Shown here in pieces: positions 18,466-26,759 of a stretch of DNA of 64,000 nucleotides. Source of the stretch: G963667675 sp965249215 (GTDB lineage Bacteria > Chloroflexota > Dehalococcoidia > Lucifugimonadales > UBA3495); NCBI GenBank assembly GCA_965249215.1, contig CBDFLN010000002.1:620001-684000 (forward strand), given 5' to 3'. The position numbers were made by a program, and so were the translations under genes. The notes beneath the pieces are model-generated. The model was not told the DNA's origin, did no database searches, and saw only the letters and a program-made list of their open reading frames with translations. How positions within the stretch are numbered: position 1 is the stretch's first letter; the number at the start of each line of letters is the position of its first letter.

Positions 18466-18788
18466 CGGGCAACGTGTTCGTCTCTGTATGTGTCGACTCC
18501 GACAATGACTTTGGTGGTGCCCAGGAGGTCGGTACTTGTCATGGCTATCTCCTCATGCTCAGCGGGATTAGCTCTAGCCGGCCGGGAGAGCGGACAGGAC
18601 AGCGAGAGGGCCTATGGCCAAGCTCCTATCAGGTCACTGCTCATCCCGTCGGTGAGCTTGATGGGCCGCCTCGCGCACGAGTCGACAGATCACTTTGAGG
18701 GCATTGCGCCGGTCCCATTTAGGGTCAAGCCCGAGCGGAGGAGGCCCGGGTGGCATTATCGCAGTCCCATTATCGCTGACGACCTACA
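18466..18788 (-). repeat. IS110 remnant: first 25 codons and upstream leader
   Basis: Homologous to 23,118-23,420. About 18468-18542 encode the first 25 residues of the IS110 transposase on the minus strand, and 18543-18768 match its upstream leader. The last 20 bp (CATTATCGCTGACGACCTACA) equal the right end of the IS3-type element at 10690. Confidence 0.82.
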
Positions 18789-18995
18789 GTTCACGGCAGG
18801 AATCGCATCCCTTATTGGATAGACCGGAGATTGACTGGCCTTGCAGAACCTGACTATGATACTACCATCTCATTTAGGCTGCCCTTTGAGCCTGAAGACT
18901 CCCAATATGGGGAATCCTGGTCTTACAGCCTATGGGCCTGCAACTTTGCCCACCAAGTCTTGGCCTGGGACTCCGGGCTGCCCATGGGCGCGTAG
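18789..18995 (+). pseudogene. 3' end of an unknown gene
   Basis: Directly after the IS end at 18788 one frame is open for 68 codons to TAG 18993-18995, with protein-like composition (IPYWIDRRLTGL, TISFRLPFEPE, WSYSLWACNFAHQVLAWDSG). There is no start codon with a ribosome-binding site; the 5' part was lost to IS events. It ends 27 bp before the dioxygenase gene on the same strand, so the two were probably an operon. The family is not recognised. Confidence 0.55.
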
Positions 18996-19022
18996 AGAAC
19001 CAACGGACAGGAGAATATCCTC

Positions 19023-20129
19023 ATGCAGAACGGCGACCACCTGACCATACGCGGCAAGCGGTTTCACTACACTTGGCTGCGCGGCCATTGCTTGTGTCCT
19101 GAGTGCTTCCACCAGGACTCCTCGCAAAAAATCTACGACATAAGCATGGACCCGGTTCCCCCGGAACCGCGGTCCGTGGAAGAGACCTCCTCAGAGCTGC
19201 GCATTTCCTGGAACGGAGCCCAGCCCCACGAAAGTGTATTTCCCATCCATTGGCTGCTTGAACATTCCTACGACCCCTCGCCGGGTCCCGAGCAACCCAG
19301 CGAAACAGTCCTGTGGGATGCGGCTTACATGGACGCCCATCCGCCTGGATTTTTCGATGCCTCCTCCACTCCCTTCGAATCGTGGGGCCGGCAACTTGCT
19401 GCCCTGGGGTTGGCAGTAATTCACAACCTTCACCACACCGACCTGAATACTTGGGTCACGGACCTCGCCCCGATACACCCCACTGAGTACGGCGTCACTT
19501 GCCGGGTTAGGCCGACGCCCGGAGCCAAGGACCTGGCCCTGTCCAACGCCGGTGACAGTCTGCCGCCCCACACCGATGGCTCTTATAGGTGGGGAGAAAG
19601 GCTGGTGCAGTTCCTCTGCGCCCGCAGCAACACGACGTCCGGAGGCGACACAATCCTTGTAGACGGGTTCCGCGTGGCCCGGGACTTTCGACTGCAACAT
19701 CCTCGCGCGTTCGACCTGCTGGCCTCAACTCGCATACAATTCCGCCAATATGACAGGCAGGCCGAATATCTATTCAAGCATTCCACTCCCCTTTTGCTCC
19801 TCGATAATGGAGGGGAAGTCGAAGCCGTCTGCTATTGTCCCAAGAACCTTGACTGGCAGCTTCCCTTCGACCAGGTGGAGGAGTATTACCGGGCATACAG
19901 ACTCTTCTCCAGCTGCCTCAACGACCCCCAGTACCAATATCGGTTCCGGTTGGAGGGGGGCGACTGCGTGATCTTCCAGAATTTCAGGGTCCTCCACAGC
20001 CGCAGCAAATACGACCCAGCCTCGGGAGACAGGGACTTCGAGACCGGCTACGTTGACTGGAGCTACGTAGCTGCGCGCCTCGAGTACCAGCGCGTCAAAG
20101 GCTCAAGGCAGCCTTCGGGTGCGGCCTGA
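19023..20129 (+). CDS. Gamma-butyrobetaine hydroxylase-like Fe(II)/2-oxoglutarate dioxygenase
   Basis: A 368-residue protein with the two-domain layout of gamma-butyrobetaine and trimethyllysine hydroxylases. The N-terminal GBBH-like domain has a zinc site (C23, C25, C28 in HCLCPECFH, and a later His, probably in GAQPH). The C-terminal TauD-type jelly roll has the iron ligands HTD (LPPHTDGSYR) and a distal His (VLHSRSKY). The family hydroxylates trimethylammonium substrates or related acids using 2-oxoglutarate and O2. ATG 19023 has AGGAG eight bases upstream. The exact substrate cannot be read from sequence. It lies in IS-rich surroundings behind a truncated gene. Confidence 0.87.
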   Translation: MQNGDHLTIRGKRFHYTWLRGHCLCPECFHQDSSQKIYDISMDPVPPEPRSVEETSSELRISWNGAQPHESVFPIHWLLEHSYDPSPGPEQPSETVLWDAAYMDAHPPGFFDASSTPFESWGRQLAALGLAVIHNLHHTDLNTWVTDLAPIHPTEYGVTCRVRPTPGAKDLALSNAGDSLPPHTDGSYRWGERLVQFLCARSNTTSGGDTILVDGFRVARDFRLQHPRAFDLLASTRIQFRQYDRQAEYLFKHSTPLLLLDNGGEVEAVCYCPKNLDWQLPFDQVEEYYRAYRLFSSCLNDPQYQYRFRLEGGDCVIFQNFRVLHSRSKYDPASGDRDFETGYVDWSYVAARLEYQRVKGSRQPSGAA

Positions 20130-20388
20130 GTACGCCGGTTGCCCAGTGCAAGAGGACCTGTTCTACCGCGCCATCAATTAATTGCTGGAGCCAAGCGCAT
20201 CTAGAGGTCGTACGATGCCATGGCAAACAGCCGCCGGAGACGGCCTACGGCGAATTAGGTTAGGCCAATTCCTGACTTGAGGTGATTCCCACTGATACCA
20301 TGGCAGCATAACCGAGTGACATTTCTGCCGGCCACTTAAACGGACATTTATCCTGAACAGCGACACCCTAATGGTCCAACTTCCGTCC
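20130..20388. other. Spacer with a solo ISNCY-type end
   Basis: No gene is seen. At 20342-20358 there is GGACATTTATCCTGAAC, the same terminal sequence as at 28321 and (inverted) 15187. The rest is unassigned. Confidence 0.6.
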
Positions 20389-20558
20389 GCCCTTGACACA
20401 ACGGCTTGGGCGGACTCTTGTCCGACAAGCCCGACCATGAGCTGTATGCAGAGCTCCGGCAAGAGATATTCGCAGGCAAGCCTCTTCCTGGGAATCCCGC
20501 CGACTTGATCCGGGAGGCCCGTGAGATCAGGGATGCGGAAATCGAGAGGTGGGCATGA
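20389..20558 (+). pseudogene. Antitoxin C-terminal fragment (VapB-like)
   Basis: An open frame without a proper start that ends in a charged helix (ADLIREAREIRDAEIERWA) typical of the toxin-wrapping tail of type II antitoxins. Its TGA overlaps the ATG of the next fragment as ATGA, the usual vapBC coupling. The DNA-binding N-terminus is missing. Confidence 0.55.
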
Positions 20559-20629
20559 ACGGGTTCGTGGTGACCGATGCAAGCCTGGCGCCCGAGCCCA
20601 GGGCTGGTAGCGCCGCGCAGCCACACTAG
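20555..20629 (+). pseudogene. Truncated PIN-domain toxin (VapC-like) N-terminus
   Basis: A frame starting MNGFVVTDASLA, the first beta-strand and catalytic Asp region of VapC PIN ribonucleases, then departing into unrelated sequence and stopping after 24 codons. It overlaps the antitoxin fragment by four bases. Only a relic of the pair remains. Confidence 0.55.
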
Positions 20630-20639
20630 GAGGAGCGCG

Positions 20640-21545
20640 ATGAGTGAGTGCGACGCCGCCAGGAGTGCGGAGATGGACCAGCTGATGAGGACCACCCCGC
20701 CGATGGACGTCACCGTGGCAGCTGCCCTCCTCCGGGAGGCAAAGGAGGTCTTCGACGAGCTGGGGGTTGTGTTCTTCCTGAGGCAGGGGACCTGCCTCGG
20801 AGCGGTCCGCGATGGCGCCTTCATCCCTTGGGACGACGATATCGACCTCGGCTCCATCTATGGGATGCACGGCCTAACCAAGCGGTCGGCGGCGTCCGTG
20901 GCCGAGGCCTTCAGGGCTCGCGGATTCCACGTTGAGGCGGCAAGGTACGGCGGCGAGGCATGGCTCGGCATCATGAAACGCCACATACGGATCGACTGGT
21001 ACTGCTACCGCGTCCGCAAGGGCCGCGTCGTCCACTTCCCGAACGTGCCAATCCCGGTGGAGTTGTTTGCCCGCCTCCAAGAGGTCGACTTCGCTGGCGA
21101 GAGGTTTCTCGTACCCAGTCCACCTGAAGAGTACCTTCGCTACAAGTACGGACCGAACTGGGCGACGCCTAAGCGTATCGGCTACGAGAAGGACGTCGTC
21201 GATAACCTCCCCGCTGAGCGGATGGCTTGGACCCGGCGTCTCCGGCAGTTCCTAGCAGCCCGTCTCGCGGGCAGGATGGCTGTGCTTCAAGTTCTCGGGG
21301 AGAATGGCAAGCCAATCGCGGATGCCGAAGTCGCCGTGGCGGGTTTGGGCAGGAGCAAGACGAACGGCAACGGCTACGCGCGGTGCTACGTGCCTCGGGA
21401 GGACGTGTACGCATTGGTCGTGCGGGCGGAGGGACGGGAAGAGGTGCTGTATGAGGAGCAGCTTGCGCCCGGTCGGAGGTACGTGTACCGGCCCGACGCC
21501 GAGCGGCCAGCGGGGCGTATCTTCGTGCTCACAGCGGAGCGCTGA
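20640..21545 (+). CDS. LicD-family transferase with C-terminal beta-sandwich
   Basis: A 301-residue protein. The N-terminal domain (about 25-200) is LicD-type: LRQGTCLGAVRDG followed by the metal-binding FIPWDDDIDLG (DDDID at 65-69) and a late YLRYKYGPNW. LicD proteins are nucleotidyltransferase-fold enzymes that attach phosphocholine or similar groups to cell-surface glycans. Residues about 213-285 look like a carboxypeptidase-regulatory/CNA-B-like domain (MAVLQVLGENGKPIADAEV, TNGNGYARCYVP), an unusual addition. ATG 20640 has AGGAGG nine bases upstream and is preferred to an in-frame start at 20577. Its neighbours are gene relics, so it may be recently arrived cargo. Confidence 0.82.
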   Translation: MSECDAARSAEMDQLMRTTPPMDVTVAAALLREAKEVFDELGVVFFLRQGTCLGAVRDGAFIPWDDDIDLGSIYGMHGLTKRSAASVAEAFRARGFHVEAARYGGEAWLGIMKRHIRIDWYCYRVRKGRVVHFPNVPIPVELFARLQEVDFAGERFLVPSPPEEYLRYKYGPNWATPKRIGYEKDVVDNLPAERMAWTRRLRQFLAARLAGRMAVLQVLGENGKPIADAEVAVAGLGRSKTNGNGYARCYVPREDVYALVVRAEGREEVLYEEQLAPGRRYVYRPDAERPAGRIFVLTAER

Positions 21546-21687
21546 CGAGCGGGGCCTCGACCCTTCGCTGCTGCGCTAACTCAGCAGCAGCTCCCCGACG
21601 AGCCGACCCGACGAGGTACGTCAGGTCGGCTGCGGCGCTGACGGCCTACAACAGCCAGCCATACCTCAGCGGTGCACTTGATAGTAG

Positions 21688-21969
21688 ATGCGGGCCAATA
21701 TGGGTTACGTGGCCGACTGTTTCAACAACCGTGTCCAGGTGCTGAATCCCGAAGGCCGGTTCGTTACAGCGATTCTTGGTGACCACCAACTGTGGCGGCT
21801 GGGCAGAGAGAAACTCATGGCCAACCCGGACATGATTTGCCAACGGGCCCTGGCATATCCCCACAATCCCGGCTTCGAACAGCGCCTGGAACACCCTAAC
21901 GCGGTGAAAATCGACCGGCAGGGGCGTCTTTGCGTTCTGGACCACGTCCGAGGGCGGATTCAGGTTAAG
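21688..21969 (+). pseudogene. NHL-repeat protein fragment
   Basis: Contains NHL-type beta-propeller signatures (YVADCFNNRVQVLNPEGRF and NAVKIDRQGRLCVLDHVRGRI). Full-length NHL proteins have several such repeats; here only about two remain before the frame runs into an IS3 orfB fragment at about 21970. The start at 21688 has no good ribosome-binding site. Confidence 0.65.
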
Positions 21970-22100
21970 GGAAGGCGCCAGGAGATCCTACGACGCAGGA
22001 AGGAGGTGCAGGCCCAAACAATCCAACGGCGAAGACAGCACAACAGGGAACTCAGGGAGCTGACTAGACCTCGACCCGCCCCCTGATCTCTCGGGTCTCA
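21970..22100 (+). repeat. IS3 orfB 3' fragment and element end
   Basis: Encodes on the + strand the last 37 or so residues of the same OrfB as at 9022 (EVQAQTIQRRR, RELTRP), then the end motif ATCTCTCGGGTCTCACACTG. It abuts the IS110 element. Confidence 0.8.
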
Positions 22101-22120
22101 CACTGATGCTCCTATGCTTG

Positions 22121-23194
22121 TCAATTCGGTGAGGTGGCCAGGTTCCGGCGCCCCATGTCCCTCAGGATGGCATAGACCTGGCGAGCGACATAGCGCTTGA
22201 GGCAACGGATGACCTCGGGCTTGGTCATTCCTTCTCCCATCCGACGGCTCATATACTCCTTCGTTGGCTCATGGTAGTGCAGCCGCCCCAGGACGATGCG
22301 AAAGAGGGCAGCGTTGGCTTGGCGGTCGCCTCCTCGATTGAGCCTATGGCGGTTTGTCCTGCCCGATGAGGCGGGAATGGGGTTCACACCACACAGAGCG
22401 GCGAATGCGGACTCAGACCTCAATCGTTCGGGATTGCCTCCTGCGGTCACCAAGAGGGTGGCTGCGGTGTCTGGTCCGACACCGAACAGTTCCATCAATG
22501 CCGGGGCCGTCTCTGCGGTGAGGCGCAACAACTCATTGTTGACGCCTTCGAGCTCAGAGGTGAGTTGACCGTGGCGACGGGCCAATAGCCGGAGGGAGTA
22601 CTTCGCCGCCCCTGTCGGTGTCGCCAGATCACCGGGACGAAACCTGGCACAGCGGGCAACTAGCCGGGAGACACCTAGACCGATCAACTTGTGCCTCAGC
22701 TCCAAAGGTGCAGTGACGATCAGAGCCTTCATCTGATTCACGGCCTGGGTGCGGGCTTTGATGGCCGAGTCCTTGACGATCTTTAGCATCCGGACCATCT
22801 CCACCCTGTCGACGCCCGATTTGGGCTGGTCCCTGGCTACTCCCGCAAGGACGGAGCGTGCCGCCATCTCGGCATCCACGGGATCGCTCTTGCCCATCTT
22901 ACGACGTGTGGACCTGTCCGGACGGTTGACCTCGATGACGGTCTGGCCAAGACTGGCAAGATACCTTGCTAGTCCGGCTCCATAAGAGCCGGTACCTTCG
23001 ATTCCGAAGGCAATTACCTCGCCTAGGCCGGACGCCCAGCAATGGAGACTCTCGTAACCCCTGGGCGCAGTGGCCAGCCGGTGCTGACCCAGCCGGGCGC
23101 CAAGCCAGTCAACTGCTACGGCAACGTGTTCGTCTCTGTGTGTGTCGACTCCGACAATGACTTTGGTGGTGCCCAGGAGGTCGGTACTTGTCAT
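22121..23194 (-). CDS. IS110-family DEDD recombinase
   Basis: A 357-residue protein with the RuvC-like DEDD residues (VIVGVDTHRDEHVAVA, FGIEGTGSYG, KSDPVDAEMAA) and the C-terminal Tnp20 domain with the serine motif IPASSGRTNRHRLNRGGDRQ. Members of this family use a structured RNA from the element's own non-coding end to choose donor and target. The length is normal and the frame is intact. Confidence 0.92.
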   Translation of the reverse strand: MTSTDLLGTTKVIVGVDTHRDEHVAVAVDWLGARLGQHRLATAPRGYESLHCWASGLGEVIAFGIEGTGSYGAGLARYLASLGQTVIEVNRPDRSTRRKMGKSDPVDAEMAARSVLAGVARDQPKSGVDRVEMVRMLKIVKDSAIKARTQAVNQMKALIVTAPLELRHKLIGLGVSRLVARCARFRPGDLATPTGAAKYSLRLLARRHGQLTSELEGVNNELLRLTAETAPALMELFGVGPDTAATLLVTAGGNPERLRSESAFAALCGVNPIPASSGRTNRHRLNRGGDRQANAALFRIVLGRLHYHEPTKEYMSRRMGEGMTKPEVIRCLKRYVARQVYAILRDMGRRNLATSPN

Positions 23195-23420
23195 AGCTAT
23201 CTCCTCATGCTCAGCGGGATTAGCTCCAGCCGGCCGGGAGAGCGTACAGGACTGCGAGAGGGCCTATGGCCAAGCTCCTATGAGGTCACTGCTCATCCAG
23301 TCGGTTGGCTTGGTGGGCCGCCTCGCGCACGAGCCGACAGATCACTGTGAGGGCATTGCGCCGGTCCCATTTAGGGTCAGGCCCGAGCCGAGGTGGCCCG
23401 GGTGGCATTATCGCAGTCCC
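23195..23420 (-). ncRNA. Candidate IS110 leader/bridge RNA region
   Basis: The 226 bp upstream of the IS110 start codon are conserved in the remnant at 18543-18768. In the IS110 group this position encodes the bridge RNA. A competing reading is a 40-codon minus-strand ORF (ATG 23408 to TGA 23286) with a homologous ORF of the same length in the remnant. The sequence alone does not decide between them, and no structure was computed. Confidence 0.4.
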
Positions 23421-23632
23421 ATTTTTGCTGGTTGCCAACACTCACTTACCCAGCTTTTGCCGCCGACAGGCACAACTCTTGCAATTGTCTCCGTGATTGT
23501 CAACAGAGCCGGGGGAGGAACAACGATCAATGACTTGATTGATGAGCTACGCTCCACCCTTTCGGGTGAGGTGGCCCCGGAGGCTACGGCGGAGACGCTT
23601 GCCCCGACTGCCTTAGTTATCGCTCGAGCCGG

Positions 23633-24307
23633 TTATTCCATCTCCTGTATCTGCCTTTCAACCTCAGCTACGTCTATCTTTCTGGTGCTAATCGTCCTGG
23701 GTGAGATGATGCCTCCGGAGAATAAGAGCTGCATTGCATCGGGAACCGAAAGATCAGTATCCAGAACGTCTTCTGGCCGCATAAGCACAACGAAACCCGA
23801 GTTCGGAAGCGGCGCAGTGGGAACATAGGTCATAATTAGCCTTTCCGCACCAGCCGCATCCGTTACACCGGTGAGAAAGCCCAAGCTCCAGGCCTCTGCC
23901 CTGGGGAATTGGACTAAGACTACTCGTTTGAATCCGGTGACGCTGGTACCGGAAAAGGACTCGATTAGCTGCCGGTTGGCAGAATAGAGCGTCCCAATGA
24001 ACGGTATCCGCAAGAGAGATGCGCGAGCCCAGTCGAGCACTATGCTACCCAGGCTGAAGGTAGCAAAGGCTCCGATTAGGTAGACTATGACTACTGCGGC
24101 AACTACTCCGGGTCCTGGCAGCGTCCATTCGATGCCAAACTGACCGAGAGTCCACTGAATCCAGGGACTTAGGAGGCCATCCACCAGGTCGAACAGGAAA
24201 CGGACGATCACATAGGTCAGGGCCACTGGGAGAAGAAGCAATAGTCCGCTTATAAGGGATCGGCGGATATGTCTTACCAAAGATTGGCGCATGCTTCTAA
24301 TTGTCAT
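23633..24307 (-). CDS. DUF502 family membrane protein
   Basis: A 224-residue protein with two N-terminal transmembrane segments (about 18-40 and 65-90) and the family signature PFIGTLYSANRQLIESF followed by VVLVQFPRAEAWSLGFLTG and MTYVPTAPLPNSGFVVLM. DUF502 proteins are widespread inner-membrane proteins without a settled function. It reads in the same direction as the BrkB-like gene 400 bp upstream, separated by a spacer with an IS end. Confidence 0.88.
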   Translation of the reverse strand: MTIRSMRQSLVRHIRRSLISGLLLLLPVALTYVIVRFLFDLVDGLLSPWIQWTLGQFGIEWTLPGPGVVAAVVIVYLIGAFATFSLGSIVLDWARASLLRIPFIGTLYSANRQLIESFSGTSVTGFKRVVLVQFPRAEAWSLGFLTGVTDAAGAERLIMTYVPTAPLPNSGFVVLMRPEDVLDTDLSVPDAMQLLFSGGIISPRTISTRKIDVAEVERQIQEME

Positions 24308-24705
24308 GTCCAGTACCCAGTAGCGGGGCTGAGGTAGTGCGGGAAACTATGTGTGGCCTACTCCTCAACTCCAAGAAACTCCGTAGCATGCCCTCAGCCG
24401 CCGTAGACTGAGAGTTCAAGGCGCACGCCGAGTAGTAGAGCCAACGCTTCTTCTCCCACCCGCGCTTCCATATTTGGAACGTACGTGGCCGTGCAGGGGC
24501 AGGATACCTGGGTTCGATACTCTTTTCCAGTGTGTTGCGCTCTAGCGTACCGCTCCGACCGGCTCTGTAGACCGTCGGGGAGCCTACGAGACCCCAATCC
24601 GACTCCTGTCTCTCGGGTCTCAGTGTGATGCTCCTATGCACGTCAATGGTCTGATGCCGGCCAGGGGACGTCCCGTAGCTGATTCCCCAAGCCTGGCCTT
24701 GGGAA
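24308..24705. other. Spacer with IS-end relic, no gene seen
   Basis: Positions about 24597-24645 repeat the joint at 22086-22125 (CTCTCGGGTCTCA, then TGATGCTCCTATGC and GTCAAT), a solo IS3/IS110 end. A minus-strand frame across this spacer overlaps the BrkB-like gene and does not look like protein. Confidence 0.55.
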
Positions 24706-25665
24706 TCAACGGACATGGAAATCAGTTGCCCCGCGCTGTACGCCACGTTTCATCCGGCCATATTCCGATGAAACCTCGGCGCCCACAATCAGGATAAAGG
24801 CGCAGAAATAGGTCCAAATCATTAGAACGACAACCGAAGCTACGTTGCCGTAGAGTTGCTCGAACCGGGCAAAGTTCTCCAGATACCACAAAAAGAGGAA
24901 CTTGCCCAGTTCAAAGAGGGCTCCCGCCAGCAAAGCGCCCAGCCAGACATCGCGCCAATAGGTCTTGATGCTGGGCAGATACTTGTAGATTATCAGGAAA
25001 ATCGAGAAGCTAATGAACACGGCAGGCAGCCGCAGGGCTACGGCAACAAATTGGCCCCCCAGGATGCTCGTTACCGATTCGCCGCCGATCTCTATGCTGC
25101 CGGCCCATTGCAGGATGCTGGTCGACGTGACCGAAACCAGGAAAAGGATGCTCACGCCCAAGGCCATTGCCAGTTGCCGGGGTTTATTCTTGTAGAAGGG
25201 CGGGTTTTCCCGCAGGTCCCAGGCCCGGTTTACAACACGAGTGATGGAGCCGAACACGGCGCTGGCGGACCAAATCAACCCCACCACGGCCACCACTCCC
25301 AGGGCCTCGCGATACCTTTTGGTGCCTTCGATGGTGTCCCGCACGAATTGCTCGGAGCCTGGGAGGTTGTCGACGATGAAATCCACCAACTGGTCTTGCC
25401 GGGACTCGGGGCCGGCTATCCAGCCGATAATAGCGCTCAACGCCAACACCAGGGGAAACAGGGAGAGGACGGCATAGTAACTGACGCTGGCCGCCATATG
25501 GGTAGCGTCGTCTTCTCCCAGTTCATGAAATACCCTGGCCACCAGCCGGACGGGGCCGCTGCCGCCCAGCCGGGTCTTTGCCAACTCCGATCCAAGCCTC
25601 CGCCCACCCTGCCCGAGCACAACGGCGGCGTGACGCAGCCTGGATATGAACTTGGACGCAAGCAT
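24706..25665 (-). CDS. YihY/BrkB-family membrane protein
   Basis: A 319-residue integral membrane protein with about six transmembrane segments. Family features are the N-terminal MAASVSYYAVLSLFPLVLAL, then VVGLIWSASAVFGSITRVVNRAW, the central YKYLPS and the terminal LYGNVASVVVLMIWTYF. The family was once called ribonuclease BN, which is not supported; its role is unknown. It is downstream of the 44-residue-repeat gene on the same strand, with a terminator in between. Confidence 0.9.
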   Translation of the reverse strand: MLASKFISRLRHAAVVLGQGGRRLGSELAKTRLGGSGPVRLVARVFHELGEDDATHMAASVSYYAVLSLFPLVLALSAIIGWIAGPESRQDQLVDFIVDNLPGSEQFVRDTIEGTKRYREALGVVAVVGLIWSASAVFGSITRVVNRAWDLRENPPFYKNKPRQLAMALGVSILFLVSVTSTSILQWAGSIEIGGESVTSILGGQFVAVALRLPAVFISFSIFLIIYKYLPSIKTYWRDVWLGALLAGALFELGKFLFLWYLENFARFEQLYGNVASVVVLMIWTYFCAFILIVGAEVSSEYGRMKRGVQRGATDFHVR

Positions 25666-25682
25666 CGGACTAATAATTCCTC

Positions 25683-25720
25683 AAAAACAAGGCGGCGAAG
25701 ATTATTCTCTCCGCCGCCTT
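25683..25720 (-). terminator. Rho-independent terminator of the repeat-protein gene
   Basis: On the minus strand the stem AAGGCGGCG pairs with CGCCGCCTT across a 14-base loop and is followed by GTTTTTGA. It lies 26 bp after the stop codon of the repeat-protein gene and just before the BrkB-like start. Confidence 0.85.
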
Positions 25721-25745
25721 AAAGGCTCCTAAAACGCTCCCCGGG

Positions 25746-26582
25746 CTATTCCTTTCGCTCATCGCCTCCGAAGGGAGCCTGGACCACCACGCGAACGCCC
25801 GAAATCACTCCGGTCACTGCGTTACGGGCTGCAGTACCTGCGGCGCTACTAACCTGGCTGGCTGCCTCGACGGCCCCAGTGGCCGCCGCAGACGCCGCAT
25901 CTTCGGCGGTAATGCCAATAGACCGGGCCCCTTCAATGGCTCCTTCCACAGCGTTCTTGGCCACGGTAGCCACGTCTCCGCCCAGGCCTGCCGCGCTCTT
26001 GACCACCTCACCGGCGCTGCTGCGGACAGCCCCCAGAGCATCCTCTCCCACCTCGTGCGCGCCTTGAATGGTCCCACGCACGACTCCTTTGGCCGTGCTC
26101 GCCAGGTCGCCGCCGATTTCATTGGTCGACTCTATGGCGCCGCGGGCAAGACTGGTAACCGAGTCTTGTAGGGTAAGGCCAATGCTCGTGCTGGTGACAA
26201 GTGCGCCTTCGACGGCTCCTCTACCAGCGTCGGCTACATCTCCTCCTACTTCAGAGGTGCCCTTGACGGCGGCGCGGACCGTATCGCTCAAAGTCTCCAC
26301 GGTTACGATTGCAACCTCGCCTACGCCTTGAACGACGCCGATTACGGCGCCCTTGGCGGCAGAGCCGACGCTTGACCCGACCTCACTGGCCGCTTGTACC
26401 GCCCCGGTAACCCCATCCACAGCGAGGCCGGAGACCTCTCCACCAGCCTCCCTGACACCCTGAAGGGCTTTAACTGTAGTATCACGGGTAGCATCTATGG
26501 TGGCTCCCACCACGTCTCCGGCGCCCCGTATGGTGCCTACCAAGGCATCTTTGATTCCTCTGCCAAGAGATCCCAACGGCAT
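25746..26582 (-). CDS. Amphipathic 44-residue-repeat protein (LEA/apolipoprotein-like)
   Basis: A 278-residue, Gly/Ala/Val-rich protein without cysteine. From about residue 46 the sequence repeats every 44 residues, each unit opening E(V/I)GGD(V/L)A followed by a KGAVxG-type segment; half-units of 22 and an underlying 11-residue rhythm are visible. Such 11-mer repeats form long amphipathic helices in LEA group 3 proteins, apolipoproteins and phasins, so a surface role at membranes, storage granules or under desiccation is possible. It has no signal peptide. It is monocistronic, with its own terminator. No enzyme function is suggested. Confidence 0.75.
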   Translation of the reverse strand: MPLGSLGRGIKDALVGTIRGAGDVVGATIDATRDTTVKALQGVREAGGEVSGLAVDGVTGAVQAASEVGSSVGSAAKGAVIGVVQGVGEVAIVTVETLSDTVRAAVKGTSEVGGDVADAGRGAVEGALVTSTSIGLTLQDSVTSLARGAIESTNEIGGDLASTAKGVVRGTIQGAHEVGEDALGAVRSSAGEVVKSAAGLGGDVATVAKNAVEGAIEGARSIGITAEDAASAAATGAVEAASQVSSAAGTAARNAVTGVISGVRVVVQAPFGGDERKE

Positions 26583-26759
26583 CGCTATCTCCTTGTCCCA
26601 TTAACGTAATTTTCTGACATTATATCCCATACACTGGAGGGTTGATACACGCATGCGTCAATGTTGGTCTTGCGCAGGCCTGTCCCAGGAGGCAAGTGCA
26701 AAACTCGGTTTGTACCTCCCAAAATGTTGACGTCCAGCGAAAGCGTCCTCACTAACTGG
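26583..26759. other. Upstream region of the repeat-protein gene
   Basis: 177 bp between the repeat-protein start and the ISNCY element. It should hold the minus-strand promoter, but I see no strong -35/-10 pair. Confidence 0.4.

Larger units (their letters stand above)
22101..23420 (-). mobile_element. IS110-family element
   Basis: A complete transposase gene on the minus strand plus about 225 bp of upstream leader that is conserved in the remnant at 18543-18768. As usual for IS110, no inverted repeats are seen, so the ends are approximate. An IS3-type end (CATTTTTGCTGGTTGCCAACA, 23420-23440) abuts the leader. Confidence 0.78.

Noticed and set aside
17256..18698. 480-codon + frame opposite IS630
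   Set aside because: It runs through two different IS elements and has no recognisable domain.
23142..23828. + strand frame across the IS110 leader, a spacer and the DUF502 end
   Set aside because: A chimera of three unrelated segments; only a short central part looks protein-like and it has no start.
24297..24746. Minus-strand 149-codon frame between DUF502 and the BrkB-like gene
   Set aside because: It overlaps the BrkB-like gene and an IS-end relic; composition is not protein-like.
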